From the NCBI GenBank assembly GCA_001310415.1, contig BAXE01000002.1, forward strand, positions 186,001-250,000: a stretch of DNA of 64,000 bases, written 5' to 3'. This stretch comes from Enterovibrio sp. JCM 19048. GTDB taxonomy: Bacteria > Pseudomonadota > Gammaproteobacteria > Enterobacterales > Vibrionaceae. Below the pieces are notes generated by a model. The model was not told where the DNA came from and did not search any database. It saw only the letters and a program-made list of their open reading frames with translations. The position numbers and the translations under genes are program-made. Within the stretch, counting starts at the first letter, position 1. Each line of letters starts with the position of its first letter. This document shows positions 1 through 8,568 of the stretch, piece by piece.

Positions 1-212
1 CACCGAAGCGGCCGCATTCAATGCAGATAAGGCTTCCTGACGGGCAGCCAGACGGTAGTTTCTCAGGCGCAGCCACTGGACGGTGAGTAGCAGGGCGATA
101 AGCACGGCGGCAATCACCAGCCACCATCCCCACGCCAGCGGCAGAGCCCCGGTGCCTGTTGAAGATGAATATCTGCCAGTGGCAGAGCAGGTGTAGACAC
201 ACTGTTTGCCAT
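1..212 (-). CDS. DUF4381 family membrane protein, N-terminal part (runs off window)
   Basis: Only the first ~70 residues lie in the window. The ATG at 212 follows the DUF58 stop by two bases and opens with LPLADIHL, typical of DUF4381 proteins. One base appears lost near 161 (CTTC-AACAGG for CTTCCAACAGG). Past it the frame gives GTGALPLAWGWW and a strong hydrophobic helix (about residues 25-45), then a basic stretch. In this family the single membrane helix anchors a protein encoded in MoxR/DUF58/VWA operons, thought to act in chaperone-like or surface-assembly functions. The operon order MoxR-DUF58-DUF4381 here is the usual one, which supports the call. Confidence 0.75.
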
Positions 213-214
213 GG

Positions 215-1165
215 TTAATGCATCGCCTTCATTGATGTGGTTCCAAGTTGCTTCAGCAAAGGCTCAGCCGCATCGAGGCTGTGCAGCGGAATGGCGAGCG
301 AACGTGCCATTTCGGCAATGAACCCTTGCTGTTGTTGGTATTGGTTTGCCAAACCGTCACGGGTTTTCTTTGCAGAAAAATCAAGCCAGGCGGTCTGGGT
401 GTTGTCGGCCACCAGTTCGTGTCCACGGTACTCGGTTTGCCCCTGCTCCAGTGGATCAGAGACCCGCACAAACTGGATGCGGTTGTGCTGGCGAAGCTGG
501 CTCAGGCGGCGTTTATCTGCCGGAGTCAGGGAATAGAAGTCGCTGATGATGACGATATCACTGCCTTTCGGACACAGGTGATGCAGGTGGCGCAACGCAG
601 CCTGCCATCCGGCGCTGGTGGCGGGTGCAGTGTCTGACGCGAGCAATTCTTCATGGGCTTCCATCAGGGTATGGATAAGCCGCAGCGGCCCTTGCTGTCG
701 GGCAGTCGGTTTGCATTCACGCAGTCGGATGCCGTTGTAAATCACCGCGCCAATGCGGTCTTGCTGGCTGACGGCCAGCCAGCTTAGCAGGCTGGCAAAA
801 TGCGCCGCCTGCACGGACTTCAGCATCAACTGCGACCCAAACTTCATGCTGGCGCTGAGGTCAATCATCAGCATCACTGGCTGTTCCCGCTCTTCGGTGA
901 ACAGCTTGGTGTGGGTTTTTCCGGTGCGTGCCGTTACCCGCCAGTCAATCGCGCGGATATCATCGCCGGGCTGGTAAGGGCGGACTTCAGAAAAGTTCAT
1001 CCCTCGGCCTTTGTGGCGGCTGGAGTGCTGGCCGCTCAACTGCGACCAGATACTCAGCGCCGGAGGTAGCCAGCGCACGGCCTGTTGGCGGTAATGGAGC
1101 AGCTCAGCTAACGACACATTGACGCCATCACTGTGTGGTGGCAATTCAATACGCATGTCGGTCAT
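215..1165 (-). CDS. DUF58 domain protein (MoxR-associated)
   Basis: A 316-residue intact protein with the DUF58 signature: RHKGRGMNFSEVRPYQPGDD and then IRAIDWRVTARTGKTHTKLF at about residues 50-90. A von Willebrand A-like fold follows, with a MIDAS-like DLSASMKFG near residue 102. Its start overlaps the MoxR stop by four bases (ATGA), so the two are translationally coupled. DUF58 proteins work with MoxR AAA+ ATPases, probably as co-chaperones for assembly of metal- or VWA-containing complexes. The substrate here is unknown. Confidence 0.9.
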   Translation of the reverse strand: MTDMRIELPPHSDGVNVSLAELLHYRQQAVRWLPPALSIWSQLSGQHSSRHKGRGMNFSEVRPYQPGDDIRAIDWRVTARTGKTHTKLFTEEREQPVMLMIDLSASMKFGSQLMLKSVQAAHFASLLSWLAVSQQDRIGAVIYNGIRLRECKPTARQQGPLRLIHTLMEAHEELLASDTAPATSAGWQAALRHLHHLCPKGSDIVIISDFYSLTPADKRRLSQLRQHNRIQFVRVSDPLEQGQTEYRGHELVADNTQTAWLDFSAKKTRDGLANQYQQQQGFIAEMARSLAIPLHSLDAAEPLLKQLGTTSMKAMH

Positions 1166-2118
1166 ACGCTGGCGACCTGCTCAATCAGGTGGGTAACAAC
1201 GGCGTCGGCGGCAATGCTTTCTGCCTGCGCTTCATAGCTCAACAGCAGGCGGTGGCGCAGCACCGGATAAGCCATGGCCTGCACGTCTTCCGGCGTCACA
1301 AAGTCACGGCCAGCCAGCCATGCATGGGCGCGGGCGCAGCGATCCAGTGCCAGCGTCGCTCGTGGGCTAACACCCATTTGCAGCCAGTTAGCCAGTTTGT
1401 CGCTGTATCGCTCAGGTTGGCGCGTCGCCATGATCAGGCGGATGATGTATTTCTCCACATCCTCAGCCATGTGGATACCCAGCACGGCTTTGCGTGCTTC
1501 AAAGATGCTTTCCTGTTTGATGAGCACAGGCTCGGCTTTTTCAAAGCCCTGCGCTTCGCCACGGTTCAGGCGCAGGATTTCCAGCTCGCTGCCTTCATCC
1601 GGGTATTCTACGTTCAGTTGCAGCAGGAAACGGTCAAGCTGGGCTTCCGGCAGGGGGTAAGTCCCTTCCTGTTCAATCGGGTTCTGTGTCGCCATGACCA
1701 GAAACAATTCCGGCAGTGGGTAGGTTTTGCGACCGGCGGTGATTTGTTTTTCTGCCATGGCTTCCAGCATGGCCGCCTGTACTTTGGCTGGTGCGCGGTT
1801 GATTTCGTCAGCGAGCAGCAGGGAATTGAATATCGGGCCCGGTTGGAAGGTAAATTCGCCGGTTTCCGGGCGGAAAATATCGGTACCTGTCAGGTCGGCA
1901 GGCAGTAAGTCCGGTGTGAACTGAATGCGATGGAAGTCACCCTCAATGCAGTCTGACAGCATTTTAACCGCGCGGGTTTTTGCGAGCCCAGGCGGGCCTT
2001 CAACCAGGATGTGGCCGTCGGCCAGCAGTGCTATCAGTAGTTGTTTAACCAGTTCAGGTTGGCCAATTACCTGGCTTTGCAGGTAAGCGTTAAGACGTTG
2101 AAATGTATCCGCTAACAT
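1162..2118 (-). CDS. MoxR family AAA+ ATPase
   Basis: A 318-residue intact protein. The Walker A region is VEGPPGLAKTRAVK near residue 40. Walker B is LLADEINRAPAKVQAAML near residue 105. The MoxR-specific ATQNPIEQEGTYPLPEAQLD stretch and the arginine-rich sensor region SPRATLALDRCARA are present. It is first in the operon with DUF58 and DUF4381. The family couples ATP hydrolysis to maturation or insertion of cofactors in VWA-domain complexes. No specific partner can be named from this window. Confidence 0.93.
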   Translation of the reverse strand: MLADTFQRLNAYLQSQVIGQPELVKQLLIALLADGHILVEGPPGLAKTRAVKMLSDCIEGDFHRIQFTPDLLPADLTGTDIFRPETGEFTFQPGPIFNSLLLADEINRAPAKVQAAMLEAMAEKQITAGRKTYPLPELFLVMATQNPIEQEGTYPLPEAQLDRFLLQLNVEYPDEGSELEILRLNRGEAQGFEKAEPVLIKQESIFEARKAVLGIHMAEDVEKYIIRLIMATRQPERYSDKLANWLQMGVSPRATLALDRCARAHAWLAGRDFVTPEDVQAMAYPVLRHRLLLSYEAQAESIAADAVVTHLIEQVASV

Positions 2119-2299
2119 AGCTTGTGTTTCCCAGATCCTGACAGTGTAAAAATGTGACCTCGTTCAGACATTCATATGTCGAATAGGTTCCTTACATTTC
2201 AGATAGGGACAACTCAGGGGTATTTCAAGGGGGGAATGACCCACTGATAGCTTTATTTATCAGGCAGTTGATAAGAAAAAAGCGAAAAGCAGGGGCGGG

Positions 2300-3047
2300 T
2301 TACTCTTCACCGGTATGGAGAAATTCGGCATCCAATGTGCTGATGAGCGTCTCTTCTGCAGCTAACCATCCCACACCATTGACTGTTCTCATGTAGTACG
2401 TCTTGCCGTCAGCGAAGAACTGAGCTTCGACAGTGTCCCCGATTTGGGTAATGCTGCCTGCCGGATTTCCTTCTTCATCATTGAGTTCCCAGTTGGTCGC
2501 TTCTCTGCGCCATTGCTGAATGTCACGGACGATCACCGGCGTGGATTGCTCTCCAAGCTCTGGCAATGTTATGCGTTGCCCGACAGCCAGCACTGAGAGC
2601 TGATTCATCAAATCTGATGAAGTTTCTGCTGTCTAAGTCATTCGGGACCTGGAAATTCTCAAAGGTACTTTTGGCATCCGGATCTTTGTGCCACAAAGCA
2701 ATATCGATATCGTAAACGGGGAAATCGAACGCTTCCTGCTTTGGATTATCGGCTGTTGATTCAATGTCACCTTCACCTTCCTGCGGAATGTCGCGTTGAT
2801 ACTCTTCGATGGAATAGGAAACAGGCGCGACCTGCGCCGTATTATCCTTTCCGTCTGGTGAACCCCATTGCGTGTTTTCCGGCTCGACAACCGATACAGG
2901 GTTTTGCACCGGCTCAATCGTCAAGTCGGGGGCTGTGGGCGAGGGGGCGATATATTTAGGAGCAGTAACCTCTGGTACCTGAGGCCACAGGTACCAGAGT
3001 GTTAGTGCGATAGACAGTCCAGCTATGGATAGGAGCCCTAGCCTCAT
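2300..3047 (-). CDS. Putative membrane-anchored partner of the adjacent protease
   Basis: The N-terminus has one membrane helix (LLSIAGLSIALTLWYLW, residues 4-20), then a proline/glutamate-rich linker, then a globular C-terminal part (ITLPELGEQSTPVIVRDI ... ADGKTYYMRTVNGVGWLAAE). The two halves are in different frames between about 2613 and 2628. Restoring one base in each of two short runs (AAA and TTT) joins them as one 249-residue protein; otherwise they are two genes overlapping by 89 bases. Its start overlaps the protease stop by four bases, so the two are co-translated. I recognise no domain. An inner-membrane anchor, chaperone or inhibitor of the protease is inference only. Confidence 0.6.
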
Positions 3048-4780
3048 TCCTTATGCACCGCCAGCTTAAAGGTAAGCATTTTATAGAAAGAGGAATGCCA
3101 TCCGTTCGCGGTCAGGTTGAACAGGGAATCGTAATCCCCGGCGGGTAAGTGTGGATTATCCTCCGCGCGATAGAAGATACGTAGATGACCGTAATTGGCA
3201 CCAGACCGGCAATAAACGCCATTGTTGATTTCTGTCCAAAAGCAGCCAGTGTTTCTTTGTGCCCGTAAATGGATAGTGTATTCGTCGTTCGTGTCGCGGC
3301 GTCGCACTGGTACCGACAAGGTGGTCCAGTTGCGGCTGCCATGCCAAACCCTCGACGTGGCAGTACTTTCTGTCTGACCTGTGCTGAGGTAGTAGACGGT
3401 GCCGTTTACCAAGCTGTCATAGGGAACGGTCATTGCCGCTGAAGACTCAGTCACCGTGCCCTCACTTGGGGCATCAGCACCTACCAGAATACTTGCAGCC
3501 AATTTGATGTTGGACGTGTAACTGTGATCGTGCCAACCGCGGGCTTGCAGGGAGAACTCGCTTTGATAGAGCCCCGGAGAAAGCCCTGGGTTATCTGATG
3601 GGGCAAACCAGACTTTCAGTTCGCCTTTGGTCGCATCAGGGTAGCAATAGACCCCGTTGTTGATTTCACCCCATCCACACCAGGTACTGCGCTGTGCCCT
3701 CAGCGTTACATTGGCTGTTGCATTGGTGGCCTGGTTGGTCATTGGCACAGAGAGCGTCGTGAAGCCTCGCGGGTAGACCCATTTTCTTGAAGTCGGTCCC
3801 TGGACATTGTCTCCCGCTACATAGTAGACGGTACCGGGTACCTGAGATTCGACGCGGCCCAATTGCACGGGGTGGTTTTCCGTCAGCGTACGCGAGCGGG
3901 AAACAGTATTGAGATTAGGGAATACCTTTTTCAACCACGGGGTATGGGGAGCGATTCGGCCATGGCCGGACTTTCTACTGTTCCATCCTGCCCACCAGGA
4001 AGTAATACCAACGCCGACGAACTGTCCATCCCTCCATTGCCAGTTCGTGGAACCGCTGTCTCCTGGGGCGCCAAAGGCCCAGGCGTCTGTGGTGGCCGCG
4101 TGGTTGATAAGACAACCGCTAGAGTCCTGACTCACAGTACCAACCCCAAAGACCCGTCCGGAGAAGCTCACGCCCCCCAGTGTCGGCGTCCCTTTTGCGC
4201 CATATCCCGCCAGAATGAGTGGCGCGTTGATATGTTGGGTGCTGGTGATGTCATCATCATAAACAGGTGGCGAAACGGTTTTTCCTGCTTGTGTCAGTGG
4301 TTCGGTCAACAAAGGCATTTTTACGACTGCCAAGTCAGTACTGCATCCCCGGTAGCCACGGAAATACGCTGTAGAGACACCCTGCGCGACCAAACGGCCA
4401 TCCCCTGTCCGAAAGGACATGGTTTGTCCGGTGTAGTTTGATTCCTCTGATTTATTGTCGCCATACACACAGTGTGCGGCGGTGATGACATAGGCGTGCT
4501 CTCCCTCATTACCGATCCAGGAACCGGTACACAATGCGCCTCCGGCGATCAGCACCCCAACAGTGTCAAACCTTGGCTGGTGGGATTCTTCCCGCAGTGG
4601 GGAATATGCGGCTGAGACGGCCTCTTTGGTATTCGATAGCGTGCCAGACAAGGCCTGAAATTTTTGATCACTGATTCCAACGGCCCTGGCGCTGTTGCAA
4701 GACGCGAGTAAAACAACAGTGGGTAGAATGCGGTCGGATTTAAAAGGGGAGAATGAGACTGAGCTTGCCTGCTTTTGCAT
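3044..4780 (-). CDS. Secreted chymotrypsin-fold serine protease with two C-terminal repeats
   Basis: A 578-residue intact protein. The signal segment ILPTVVLLASCNSARA allows either a lipobox (LASC, Cys28) or cleavage after ARA. The S1 triad is His103 (TAAHC), Asp149 (STDLAVVKM) and Ser242 (GAPGDSGS). The residue six before the catalytic Ser is Phe, not Asp, so trypsin specificity should not be assumed. After the catalytic domain come two related ~120-residue units (about 311-430 and 449-578). Each has GTVYY, a TTLSVP strand, RAQR and the Cys-flanked core EINNGVYC. These resemble appended beta-sandwich binding modules but I cannot name the family. A Shine-Dalgarno-like AGGACGG precedes the ATG. 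It is coupled to the anchored protein downstream. Confidence 0.85.
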   Translation of the reverse strand: MQKQASSVSFSPFKSDRILPTVVLLASCNSARAVGISDQKFQALSGTLSNTKEAVSAAYSPLREESHQPRFDTVGVLIAGGALCTGSWIGNEGEHAYVITAAHCVYGDNKSEESNYTGQTMSFRTGDGRLVAQGVSTAYFRGYRGCSTDLAVVKMPLLTEPLTQAGKTVSPPVYDDDITSTQHINAPLILAGYGAKGTPTLGGVSFSGRVFGVGTVSQDSSGCLINHAATTDAWAFGAPGDSGSTNWQWRDGQFVGVGITSWWAGWNSRKSGHGRIAPHTPWLKKVFPNLNTVSRSRTLTENHPVQLGRVESQVPGTVYYVAGDNVQGPTSRKWVYPRGFTTLSVPMTNQATNATANVTLRAQRSTWCGWGEINNGVYCYPDATKGELKVWFAPSDNPGLSPGLYQSEFSLQARGWHDHSYTSNIKLAASILVGADAPSEGTVTESSAAMTVPYDSLVNGTVYYLSTGQTESTATSRVWHGSRNWTTLSVPVRRRDTNDEYTIHLRAQRNTGCFWTEINNGVYCRSGANYGHLRIFYRAEDNPHLPAGDYDSLFNLTANGWHSSFYKMLTFKLAVHKE

Positions 4781-4933
4781 ATTTACCGTCCTGATAATTC
4801 ATTTTCTAATACAGCATGAACTAATTTTGGGAGGGTTTTTATTGCCAAAAGTGAGACAGATTAAAACTAACTTAATGATATGAAACGGTATGTTGTGCGA
4901 TTTAATGGGGTATTAGTGTTAAGTCTACGAACA

Positions 4934-4967
4934 AAAGTACGTGCCCAAATTACTGGGCTCGTGCTTT
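4934..4967 (-). terminator. Rho-independent terminator after the ChaN-like gene
   Basis: A long imperfect hairpin whose arms contain GCACGAGCCCA and TGGGCACGTAC is flanked by A/T runs. It sits just past the stop at 4975 on the minus strand. Confidence 0.6.
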
Positions 4968-4974
4968 TGTGTTG

Positions 4975-5930
4975 TTAATTGCACGTTTTGCGTCCCACAA
5001 TATTTTTCCGCATGTCCGCGATAGCGTTTTCCTGCTCTTGCTCAGAGACCCACTGGCTGGGAAGGGCATTGACGACAAGACGGAAATCGGTGATTTCAGC
5101 CGCCAAGGGGTCATCGGCCGTTTGCGGTGAAATGATGGCGACTTTAAGCGAAGGGTTTCGCGCAGTAATCCGGCTTGCGATACCCAGCCCTTCTTCAACG
5201 TGGAACGCCCCCGCTATCTGTATCACCTTGTAGCCGGGATTGGCCGCGAGAAAATCAACGATGCTTTCGGCCATGGTGTCATCCCAGGCGATTTGTGCCA
5301 GATACTGGTTGAGGGTCTTCGTTTCATCGCCGTGGAACATCGCAGCGAAGAATTTTTCTTTGTAGGGGGACTCATCTTTCGTCAGGGTGTCTGCGACCCA
5401 GCCGCGCTCTTTTGCGGATAACCTCTCTAGATAGCTTTCTCCTTCGCGTCCAATACAGCGGACGATGGATTGCGGTGCATTGGCGGCAATCACTGGCAGT
5501 GCATCCTGACGGGCAATTTCAATTAAAGGGCGGTAATCGCTGACATAATTTGGCCAGGCGCTGCTTTTATCAATGAACGTGCTCTCGCCAATTTCTCCGG
5601 CGAGGTAGGCATCAAGGGTGCTTTGCTCGGCACGGGAAAACTGTTCCAGAGAAAGGGCAGTGGCGGGATACCGGGCGGCAAGTGTGGAGAGAAGCTGTGC
5701 TTCAAACAAGTGAATGCAGGATGGGTATGCCATTCACCAACCAGCACCACATCATAATCACCCAGTGCGTTGGCTAACTCATTAAGCGAATAAGGTACGC
5801 CATTGGGCGATTGGATCTGGTAATCGTAGAGTGTGCCTGACGGGGGCGGTGTTTCAACAGGCGTGAGCGGGTGGGTGCAGGCTGCAAGGGAAAGGGAAAA
5901 CAGTGCAGCGCTTAGGGAGCGTATCAGCAT
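4975..5930 (-). CDS. ChaN family heme/iron-associated lipoprotein
   Basis: The signal peptide ends in a lipobox (SLSLAACTH), then a short linker and the ChaN/DUF399 domain starting at DYDVVLVGEWHTHPA. Further conserved parts are the AANAPQSIVRCIGREG region and VIQIAGAFHVEEGLGI. Family members are outer-membrane lipoproteins that bind heme and are often iron-regulated; no Fur box was identified here. One A seems lost near 5714 (HTHPA to IHLFEAQLL). With it restored the product is 318 residues. A terminator follows. Family assignment is firm; heme binding is inferred from the family. Confidence 0.8.
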
Positions 5931-5988
5931 GGTAAACCTCAGAAGGGAATAACCTTTAGATACGCTCCATTATGATGTAACGACTCAG

Positions 5989-6803
5989 TTATGCAATCTT
6001 ACGATAGACACGCAGAGTAAAATCCGCTTCACATTCAAATTGTTCAGCATCTTTCAGTGCCTGCCACAGGCTTTCTGGCGCGCGCCATGCAAACGGGGTC
6101 ATTTGCAGCAGGGTTGTGGCATCAGCGCTGTTGAGCGTCATCGGATACGCGACGGTTTGCTCGGTTTCCAGCGTAAAGCCCGGCAGGTCTTCAACAGGCA
6201 CATCGTGCAGTTTCACTTCGTCATAAATGCCGGCTTTAAGCTGGTAAAGGTGGCGAGGGCCGGGTGTCACAGTTACCACCACACCATTGTCTTTCACTGC
6301 GCGGGCGAGTTCGTCACCATTACACGGCGCGTAGATGCGAACTACACCGTCAAGTTGCTGGTCGGCAAACGGCAGGCGCTGGCTGGAGGCCACCAGAAAG
6401 TCCACATTCGGGTAGCGTTTGGCACCGTAGCGGATCATCACTTTGGAGATATCCAGGCCAAACACTTTGGTGTTTGCGAGTTCATCGGCAAAGAAGCTGG
6501 TGTAGTAGCCTTCACCACAACCGATATCCAAAAGCTGTGAATCAGCTTTGTCTGCCAGCAGTGAGGTTAAAAGCTTGCTTACGGCATCGCGCATTGGCTG
6601 GTAGTGTCCGCCATCCAGAAACTGTCGACGCGCCTGCATCATCTCTTTGTTATCACCCGGATCTTTTGAACGCTTGTGCTGCACGGGCAGAAGATTCACA
6701 TAACCCTCTTTGGCAGATCGAACTGGTGGTTGCTGGCACATTTGTAAGTGCGGCTTTGCAGCGAAAGTGGCTGCTGACACAGGGGACAAAGATAAGATGA
6801 CAT
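5989..6803 (-). CDS. rlmA: 23S rRNA (guanine-N1)-methyltransferase RlmA
   Basis: Methylates G745 of 23S rRNA using SAM. The N-terminus [13 protein letters not shown] and KCASNHQFD is the four-cysteine/histidine zinc finger. It is followed by [20 protein letters not shown], the methyltransferase motif [12 protein letters not shown] and [14 protein letters not shown] base is lost near 6713, which cuts the zinc finger from the catalytic part. Restored length is 271 residues against 269 in E. coli. The ATG at 6803 was chosen because it gives the canonical zinc-finger N-terminus. Confidence 0.9.
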
Positions 6804-6923
6804 AACGATGTTTCGGTGTAGATGAATGAGCGGCAAGGATACGGTGTGGGGGCGGGGTGTTCAAGCAAAGCAGCGAGTATCGGGTGAGAAAAGAGTATCG
6901 ATAGGGCAGCGCATTTTTCTTCG

Positions 6924-7226
6924 CTACTTTTGGCTTAACAGGAATTTTCGCAGATCTCTTTCTACACGCATGACAAACAAAATAAATACCTTATCGCCTT
7001 CCTGTTTATAGAAAACGCGGCAAGGGTTCACAATAACTTCGCGGTAGTTTAGGTTGTCGAGCTCTGGTGGTGTGCGCCCAGATTCTGGGAAATCCTCCAA
7101 ACGCTCAACACTCGCGAACACAGTTTGAACAAGATGTTTAGCCGCGACCACATTTTCAAGTGCGATGTATTCGGCGATATCGTTGAGGTCGGATAGCGCT
7201 GTTTCCGTCCAGATTACTTCAGCCAT
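6924..7226 (-). CDS. RelE/ParE superfamily toxin
   Basis: A 100-residue protein with the RelE/ParE layout: a helical start [17 protein letters not shown], then [15 protein letters not shown] and strands with [19 protein letters not shown]. The C-terminal [10 protein letters not shown] is basic. It overlaps the end of the antitoxin gene by 13 bases, the usual type II arrangement with antitoxin first. ParE-type members poison gyrase while RelE-type cut mRNA on the ribosome; sequence alone does not decide which. The pair probably autoregulates. Confidence 0.85.
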   Translation of the reverse strand: MAEVIWTETALSDLNDIAEYIALENVVAAKHLVQTVFASVERLEDFPESGRTPPELDNLNYREVIVNPCRVFYKQEGDKVFILFVMRVERDLRKFLLSQK

Positions 7227-7471
7227 TTTGACATCTTGTCCTTGGCTTTTTGGTGGCTAACTGCTTTTCCTTCAGCCAACGCTCGCTCTCCTCGCGCAAT
7301 CCCTTCGAGAATGGCTAAGCGGTTTTGCATGAATTCGTAATCTTCCACATCGACCAGATACGCCGAAGGTTTACCATGCTCGGTGATCAAAACGGGCTCT
7401 TTGGTCTCATGCAGATCAGCGAGGATCTTGGTGGCTTGACGCTTCAGCGATGTGACGAGTTCGACTTTCAT
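7214..7471 (-). CDS. Phd/YefM family antitoxin
   Basis: 85 residues. The N-terminal Phd/YefM DNA-binding fold shows as SLKRQATKILADLHETKEPV and LITEHGKPSAYLVDVEDYEF. The charged C-terminus ([19 protein letters not shown]) is the probable toxin-neutralising arm. It is the first gene of a two-gene type II toxin-antitoxin operon with the RelE/ParE toxin at 6924-7226. Both genes are intact. Confidence 0.87.
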   Translation of the reverse strand: MKVELVTSLKRQATKILADLHETKEPVLITEHGKPSAYLVDVEDYEFMQNRLAILEGIARGERALAEGKAVSHQKAKDKMSKWLK

Positions 7472-7544
7472 AACAGCAGCTCCGAAGTGGTACTAAAGTG
7501 ATACTATTCTATCACTTTGAGTGTGACAACCCGTGTTGAAAATG

Positions 7545-7570
7545 AAAACACCCGCCGAAGCGGGTGTTTT
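7545..7570. terminator. Bidirectional terminator between the antitoxin gene and speB
   Basis: A perfect stem AAAACACCCG / CGGGTGTTTT with a six-base loop. A/T runs on both sides let it serve speB on the minus strand. Confidence 0.8.
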
Positions 7571-7588
7571 TAGTCAGCAAAGTCGCAA

Positions 7589-8511
7589 TTACTTCGCTTT
7601 GCGATTCGCGGCCCACACATACAGCAGGTCGGTTGCAATGGTCGCCGCGGCCAGAGAGGTCAGTTCTGCGTGGTCGTAAGCGGGCGCCACTTCTACCACG
7701 TCCATACCAATCAGGTTGATGCCTTGCAGTGAGCGGATCACTTTCAGGATCTTGTCGGTGCTGAGGCCACCACAAACCGGGGTGCCTGTTCCTGGCGCGT
7801 AAGCAGGGTCAAGACAGTCGATGTCGAAGGTCAGGTAAACCGGACGGTCGCCCACGCGGGTTTTGATGGCTTCAACGATTTGCTCAACGGTCATGTCGTT
7901 TGCCGTCGCTGCATCTACCACCTGGAAGCCTAGCTTGTCGCTGTGTTCGGTGCGGATGCCGATTTGAATTGACGCATGCGGGTCAATCAGACCTTCTTTC
8001 GGCGCGGTGTAGAACATGGTGCCGTGGTCGAATTCGCTGCCTTGGTCGTAGGTGTCGGTGTGCGCGTCAAAGTGCACCAGTGCCATTTCGCCGAATTGCT
8101 TCGCGTGTGCACGCAGCAGTGGCAGGGTCACAAAGTGGTCACCACCAAAGGTCAGCAGGGTTTTACCTTCTGCCAGCAGGCTGGTGGCATGCGCTTCGAG
8201 GCGCTCGCTCATGTTTCGTGCATCACCACACTCAAACACCAGATCGCCACAGTCAGCAATTTTGATCTCTTTGGTCAGGGAGAAATCCCACGGCCACTTT
8301 TTGCTCTCCCACGCCAGGTTGGTTGATACCTGACGGATCGCACCCGGGCCCATGCGCGCGCCCGAGCGGCCGGTGGTTGCCATATCAAACGGTACGCCGG
8401 TGATGATCACATCTGCATCGCAACCTTGTGGGTTGAATACCAGAGGCTGGCGCAGAAAACCAAATGCGTTGGCGTAGAGGGAGTAGTCCGGGAATTGGCC
8501 AGTGTTGCCAT
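7589..8511 (-). CDS. speB: Agmatinase SpeB
   Basis: Hydrolyses agmatine to putrescine and urea, the second step of the arginine decarboxylase route. The binuclear manganese ligands are visible in [20 protein letters not shown] and [10 protein letters not shown]. The conserved [20 protein letters not shown] comes early. The proper start is the ATG at 8511, preceded by AAAGGA. One G is missing right after it (near 8508), so an in-frame product otherwise begins only at 8410. Restored length is 307 residues against 306 in E. coli. It follows speA; a terminator hairpin lies between them. Confidence 0.92.
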
Positions 8512-8526
8512 TGTTACGTTCCTTTC

Positions 8527-8554
8527 AAAAAAGGCAGCCTGAAACCAGGCTGCC
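8527..8554 (-). terminator. Terminator/attenuator between speA and speB
   Basis: On the minus strand the stem GGCAGCCTG / CAGGCTGCC has a GTTT loop and is followed by six T. It ends just before the speB Shine-Dalgarno sequence, so it could set the speA:speB ratio. Confidence 0.8.
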
Positions 8555-8568
8555 AAAATATAGAGTGA

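Noticed and set aside
237..637. Plus-strand open frames inside the DUF58 gene
   Set aside because: Antisense shadows of a well-supported coding frame; same reason for similar frames under MoxR, PflB, RlmA, queC, xthA and the RND pump.
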